Below are positions 58,809 to 64,000 of a stretch of DNA of 64,000 nucleotides, piece by piece. The stretch is from Populus alba (lineage: Eukaryota; Streptophyta; Magnoliopsida; Malpighiales; Salicaceae). Every line of letters begins with the position of its first letter. The stretch's first letter is position 1. The notes beneath the pieces were generated by a model. The model did no database searches. It saw only the letters and a program-made list of their open reading frames with translations, and had not been told where the DNA came from. The translations under genes were made by a program, and so were the position numbers. Location: contig NC_133300.1 of assembly GCF_005239225.2 (NCBI RefSeq), forward strand, positions 2,199,875 through 2,263,874. Reading direction: 5' to 3'.

Positions 58809-59825
58809 AAGGATGTTGTAACCCATTTTTGGGTCCCCATAAAAAATAAAATAAATAGCCAAAAGAGGTTAAAAAAATAACAGGAGGCAGAAGCGCTCAG
58901 AAAATGATCAGAAAAATGGGTCAAGGAGGTTAAAAATACAAAGATGGATTTTTGATAGTATATTCTTTAATGATAAGAGCCCTGTTGGATAAGAAAATTG
59001 GAAGTTTGAGGAGAAAAGTCCAAATTTGGATGTTTATGGACTTAATTGGATTTTTAATTGAATTTATAGGGAATTTGATTGCAAGAAAAATTGATTTTTA
59101 AGTCAATTTGGGCTTTAATTAGAAAAAATTTAAGTTCTGGGCCAAAATATATTTTTTAGGAATTTATTAGCTCAAATCAGGGGCTTAATTGCATAAATAT
59201 TGAAGTTTAATGGCCAATTAGGGGCTTAATTGTGAAAATCAGAAACCAAGGATCAATTTGGAAAAGGCGCGAAGATAGAGGGGGCTGTATTGAATTGATT
59301 CAGGGGCCTAATTGAAGAAATTGGAAGTTTATTGATCAATTGAGGGCTCAATTGCATAAATCAGAGGTCAAGGATCAAAGTGGAAAAAGCAGCCAACTAT
59401 GGGGGCGGGGATTGAAATTGGCAGGGATGCAATTGAAATGTATAAAATATAATTGAGGGCTGATTTGGAAGTTGACGTGCTGGCGCCATTTAAATGAAAC
59501 GACGCGTTTTGTCCAAAACAACGCCGTTTCATGTTAAAAAAAAAAAGAAGGAAAAGCTCGGAACAGTGTCGTTTTGAGAACACTGTTCCTCTTTCTTCTT
59601 CCCCTGGACGTGCAACAGGGGAAGAGATAAAGATTTTTGTTATTTTCTTCTTTAAATTCTGCCGCCTCTCTCCTCCGCACGCTTCTGTCACGACCCGAAG
59701 CCCTACGCCCTTTGATGATGAGAAACCAGGGGAGCCGCGCCTTGCCAGTCGCACCCACTGGCCAACCGATCGGCGCTGCCCCGCTCCGCATGCAGCCATA
59801 ATGACGCCTCCGCTCCCTTGCCCCC

Positions 59826-59833
59826 TATAAATA
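59826..59833 (+). promoter_or_regulatory. LTR TATA box
   Basis: TATAAATA followed by a purine-rich leader, in the same place as in the other LTRs. A solo LTR may still drive transcription to the right. Confidence 0.65.
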
Positions 59834-60210
59834 GAGACTTAACGCTAGCACGCGAGAGGGGGGAGGGAATTGAGAGGACGAACGGAGAGGAAATGGAGAG
59901 AAACAGAAAATGAACAGAGGAGAGAGAACGAACCGAACAAAAGGGAACCACTGATAAACTCAAACGGAGAGGAAGGAGAAGCTTGAAACCAGGAGGGAAA
60001 CTTAAAAACAGAAAGAAAACAGAGAACCAAGAGAACACATAACCCTTTGAAACAGCCGCAGCGCCGCTTGGAGTCGCCGTCCGTGAGCCACGACACCGCC
60101 ACCGGCCTCCACTGCAACACCACTAGCGAAGCAGTCCGACCTGCAGCACCGCCTCCTCCGCGCCAGGTAAAGTATTCTTCTCCCCTGCATTTTTTTGCTA
60201 CATGAGTGTT

Positions 60211-60487
60211 CCTCCTGCATGCAGAATCGTTCTGCATGTAGGAGGAGGGGAGGGGAAAAATAATCCCCCCCCGTTGGGTCTTTCGTTGGGCCAGGCTTCT
60301 AGCCCAGCTTTGATGTATTTCTGGGCCATACCGATTCTGACCCAGCCTTGCATGTCTGGGCCGGGTTTGGCCCAGACCAAAGAGAAATTTTGTTGTGCCG
60401 AGATTGGCCCAATCTCATTTTGGGCTGAGATCGGCCCAGTCCCTTTTTTGGGCTGATGTTTGGCCCATTTATTTAGGTCGGCCCAGC
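60211..60487 (+). repeat. Hairpin cluster inside solo LTR
   Basis: A 16-bp stem with loop TCG at 60211-60245 (CCTCCTGCATGCAGAA against TTCTGCATGTAGGAGG, one G-U pair). Then a G-run/C-run inverted repeat at about 60243-60273 and a series of GGCC-type palindromes up to 60487. Confidence 0.78.
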
Positions 60488-61543
60488 CCATATTATATGC
60501 TATATTATATATTATAATGTTTTATATTATGTATGTGTGTGTGTGTGTGTATAAAATTAAAAAAAATATTTTGAAAAATCTTTGAAGAGATATTGATGAT
60601 TTTCGTGTTTTTTTTTTTGTCAAAATAACTTAATATTGGTTTGTATTTTTATATCGTAAAGATACAAATCCAATATTAAAATACCCGGTTTTCGTCAAAA
60701 CGTCAAAAGTTTTTTTAAAATAAAAAAATGTTTTGCTTTCAAAAAATTCTAAAAAAATCCCTAAAAATATTTGCTGATTTTCCTGTATATTTTTATTAAA
60801 ATGGCTTAATATTGGGTTGTATTTTTATACCGTAAAGATACAAATCCAGTATTAAAATACCCGCTTTTCTTCAGAACATCAAAAAATATATATATATATA
60901 AATGTTTTTGTTTTAATGCATACGGCCTAGTCTCTCCATGTTTTTGTATATATATATATTATAACATCATATTTTCACACAACAAAGAAAATTTCAAAAC
61001 AATATATGTATTAGCACGCATTTTGGCTTTAATAACCAGTTTATTCAAGACATGAGAACTAGGCTAATATTTCAAAAATTTTCAAAAAAATTATTGTGTT
61101 TTCTTTTAGTATTTGGGGTTACGATCTTATACGTAAGATGTATTCCGAATATTAAATTCTTTTATTAATTTCAGAATTACCCATTAAGATAAGGATCTCC
61201 TTACCGAGGAGTACTTTTCTTGAACTATACCAACAACTAGGAAAACACAAAAAGACCTTAGATTTTATCAGATAATAAAACAATGCAGCTTACCTTATGT
61301 AGGGCGTATTTGGGGTGCTAATACCTTCCATTTACGCAACCAGTCCCCGTGCTCGATCTCTGAGACCAGTTAGGGTTCCTAGTGACCAAAATACTAGGTG
61401 GCGACTCTCATTCCATCAATAAACGACAAGAATTTCTTGTCTCCCCATATTTTTCAAATAGATATAGAATATTACATTTTAGATTTAAAGTGGGACATAC
61501 TTATATGATTTTCACCGCGATGCCGCACACGTGCGACAAAGGA

Positions 61544-62606
61544 TATTGAAAATATTTAGTTGATGGGATTTTTTCCTTTTATAAAAGACATAGCATTGAT
61601 ATTCCAAAAATAAATGATGTGTTTGTCATTTGCTGTCGATCAAGGTGTAATATCCAACAATTAACAAACTTGTATTATTAACAAGCCGAGTTGTTCTGCA
61701 CAACAATTGACATACAACTTCAAGAACTTAAAAATTGTTTTACCAAGATACACACGGAGTTGCTTCCTGCATTGCATGTTTGAATCCAAGTGAGTCTTTT
61801 CATGCTTATGATAAGCAAAAGTTGATTCATCTTGCTTAATTCTATCCATCCGACTTCTCCATGGTTGAGCTTGCAGTACTTAATAATCAACTTGAAACTT
61901 ACATTGTTGACATGAGATCTTGCTCAGAAATTGGTGAAGACAAATCACGGCATCATTAGAGAGAATATTTTCAGTGATGAAATTAGTTAAAAGTCGGTTA
62001 TACACTCGAATCAAAGATAATTGATTAAATAATTGTTTGATTATGGTTATTTATATTGAAAAAGATATATTTGAAAGTATTAATAATGAGAAAATCTTAC
62101 AATGCTTTTAACATATGAAATCTTGTAAAACTTATTAATGGCATAGATTGAAAACTTATTATTCTTGTCTTATTTAAGCCCATTTGAAGACAGTTAACCC
62201 AGTCTTAATCCACTTGATGATGCCTTAATCATGCTGATAAAAAAGACACCAAGAGATAAAATTTTTAATATTGTTTGGAAGTTTTAAACCGGCTTCCATG
62301 AATTTAATACTGTACATTCGGATCCTTCTTGCCCGTGACGGTGATGGCAATCCTTGAAGAACCCAGTGATAATTAACAAGGATTAACAAAAATGAATTAA
62401 AAAATATGAAAATTTAATATTGTACATATCATTTCAGTGTGTCCCGAGGTGAAAACATTTGGCCTTTTTTTTTTTTTAATTACTGAAAACTTAACATATC
62501 ATTAAAGATTCATTTTGAAAATTAATTTGAAATAAAAATGAAAAATAATAATTTTTTTTTCAAAAAATACTTTTACATCACAAAACAAAAATTACCTTGT
62601 GTAAGG
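61544..62606. repeat. Duplicated flank right of solo LTR
   Basis: Continues the homology to 18190-18600 (for example AAGCAAAAGTTGATTCATCT at 61813 and 18429) and then to 57220-57290. Noncoding. Confidence 0.65.
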
Positions 62607-63130
62607 GACATGCACGTATCCACTTAGATATAAAACCCCAGCCAAGAAACCAAAGAAGAGAACGCTAGCTCTGTAGAGCGTTTGGCATGGAAAAATAAAA
62701 AGGCACGGTCGTATTCACCTGTTAATTTCACCGAGGTTGTATATATTCTTTGGATTTCCACATTGGCAATACATGAATTTGTTGTTATATTGAAAATTGT
62801 ATTTTATAATTGTTTTTTTAAAATATTTGCTTGAAATTAATATTATTTTATTGTTGCTAGATTATTTTGATGTGATAATATAAAAAAATAATTTTTAAAA
62901 AATAAAAAATATTTTTTTAATATATTTTTAAATAAAAAATAACCATTACCAGTTAAAAAACTTAACAATTAAGATTTCCACGAAGGTGGCAGTCAAATTT
63001 AAATTTTAGACTTGAATCCATGGCAAGAACTCAAGGACCGGTATGTATGCATCAATGTCATAAATAGAGTTTGTCTTGTTAACAAAAACGAAAGGACTGG
63101 TTGGTATGCATCAATGTCATAAATAATTAT

Positions 63131-63166
63131 CTGTGCTGTCATTGAGGTTTTGGTCGACAGGCTGTC
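63131..63166 (+). pseudogene. CNL exon-1 shard
   Basis: CTGTGCTGTCATTGAGGTTTTGGTCGACAGGCTGTC-type sequence encodes AVIEVLVDRLS, the third to fourth turn of the CNL coiled coil, as in NLR1 exon 1. Only about 36 bp remain. Confidence 0.6.
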
Positions 63167-63640
63167 ATAAATAGGGTGGAAAAGAAAAACGAAAGGACGG
63201 CATAATAATAGGGACATGCACGGTCAAGAAACCAAAGAAGAGAACGCTAGCTCTCTGGAGCGTTTGGACTTTGACATGGAAAAATGAAAGGGCGCAGTCG
63301 TATTCACCTGTTAATTTCACCGAGGTTGTATATATTCTTTGGGTTTCCACATTGGCAATACATGAATTTGTTTTTATATCGAAAATTGTTTTTTTATGAT
63401 TTAAAAAAAATATTCGCTTGAAATTAATATTGTTTTATTGTTGTTATATTATTTTAATGTGATAATATAAAAAATTATTTTTTATAAAATTATTTTTTAA
63501 ATATTTTTTTAAATAGAAAATAACCATTACCCCGTTAAAAAACTTAACAATTAAGATTTCCACGAAGGAACTATTTTGTGTGGAAAAGAAAAACGAAAGG
63601 ACGGTAGGTATGCAATTATGCATCAATGTCATAAATAATT

Positions 63641-63676
63641 ATCTGTGCTGTCATTGAGGTTTTGGTCGGCAGGCTG
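63641..63676 (+). pseudogene. CNL exon-1 shard (tandem copy)
   Basis: Second copy of the shard at 63131, with one substitution (GGTCGGCAGG). Multiplied by the local tandem duplication. Confidence 0.6.
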
Positions 63677-63720
63677 TCATAAATAGGGTGGAAAAGAAAA
63701 ACGAAAGGACGGTAGGTGTG

Positions 63721-64000
63721 CATCAATGTCATAAATAGGGTTTGTCTTGTTATATAAGAAGACTTTGAAAGTGGCTTTGTTGACTCTGCAGAGATTAAGA
63801 ATAGTCAAAAGAGTCCTCAAATTAATTCGTCTTTGCTATCCACGGCGGCGCATCATTGGTGGCTTTGGAAATTAACATGGTGCTTCCGATGCACCAAGTT
63901 ATCTCCTATCGACGGTGGAACATTATTTATGTTTAGATTTGTTTATATGTACTTAATTAATTTTATAAATTTTAAAATTAATAATTATATAAATTTTTAA
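63721..64000. other. Right end, no feature seen
   Basis: No homology to other parts of the window and no supported coding frame. Confidence 0.5.

Larger units (their letters stand above)
58814..61538 (+). mobile_element. Ty3/gypsy solo LTR (2725 bp) with target duplication
   Basis: Runs from TGTTGTAACCC to GTGCGACA and aligns along its length with 30143-32911. It is flanked by AAGGA on both sides (58809-58813 and 61539-61543). No internal region is present, so it arose by recombination between the two LTRs of one element. The paralogous flank at about 18180-18200 is uninterrupted. The LTR contains the TATA box, splice donor (GT at 60167-60168) and hairpin cluster typical of the family. Confidence 0.95.
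62607..63720. repeat. Tandem repeat of about 600 bp with CNL shards
   Basis: 62607-62975 and 63208-63567 share GGGACATGCACG, AGAGAACGCTAGCTCT, TTCACCGAGGTTGTATATAT and ATTAAGATTTCCACGAAGG. Between and after them are two copies of a segment with GCTGTCATTGAGGTTTTGGT. MITE-like AT-rich repeats lie at about 62800-62945 and 63390-63530. Confidence 0.7.

Overview
The window is plant nuclear DNA: AT-rich, with intron-containing CC-NB-ARC-LRR (CNL) resistance genes, LTR retrotransposons of both superfamilies, a tRNA-derived SINE and MITE-like AT-rich repeats. The CNL proteins resemble the RPP13-like-1 (R13L1) group expanded in poplars and willows, so a Salicaceae genome, most likely Populus, is inferred. 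This rests on recognition, not on a database search. Nearly everything is either a CNL gene or piece of one, a transposon, or duplicated flank of these.

Layout. 1-2188 is part of a large Ty3/gypsy LTR (minus) that abuts a young Ty1/copia element (2189-6988) with nearly identical short LTRs and three frameshifts in pol. 6989-11740 is duplicated flank carrying a SINE and a shard of CNL exon 1. NLR1 (11928-15769, two exons, 864 codons) is the only copy open across both exons; its intron holds a solo-LTR-like insertion. A CC-only exon-1 stub follows at 17262. From 18977 to 32911 two large gypsy elements of the same family (Tat-type domain order RT-RH-aRH-IN) lie head to head around a 500-N assembly gap. 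Each has an array of about 20 small hairpins between pol and the 3' LTR, and other hairpins inside the LTR.

34911-49271 is the second CNL region. NLR2 has an intact exon 2 but a frameshifted exon 1. It is followed by three 5'-truncated tandem units (NLR3-NLR5) that all start at the same point inside exon 2 and carry identical spacer. NLR3 and NLR4 differ from each other almost only by one-base indels in homopolymers, which looks like consensus error. NLR5 is a mosaic of NLR4-like and NLR2-like sequence and is cut off in the LRR. 50056-58800 holds an orphan CNL 3' flank, two more exon-1 stubs with conserved upstream sequence, and an NB-ARC fragment. A complete solo gypsy LTR with a 5-bp target duplication sits at 58814-61538. 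The right end is duplicated flank with two further exon-1 shards inside tandem repeats.

How it works together: this is a birth-and-death NLR cluster. One gene is probably functional (NLR1), one may be (NLR2, if its indels are sequencing errors). The rest are 5'-truncated, chimeric or stub copies produced by tandem duplication, recombination and transposon insertion. The least expected structure is the covarying hairpin array in the gypsy 3' region, where stems change in compensated pairs while the loop stays constant.
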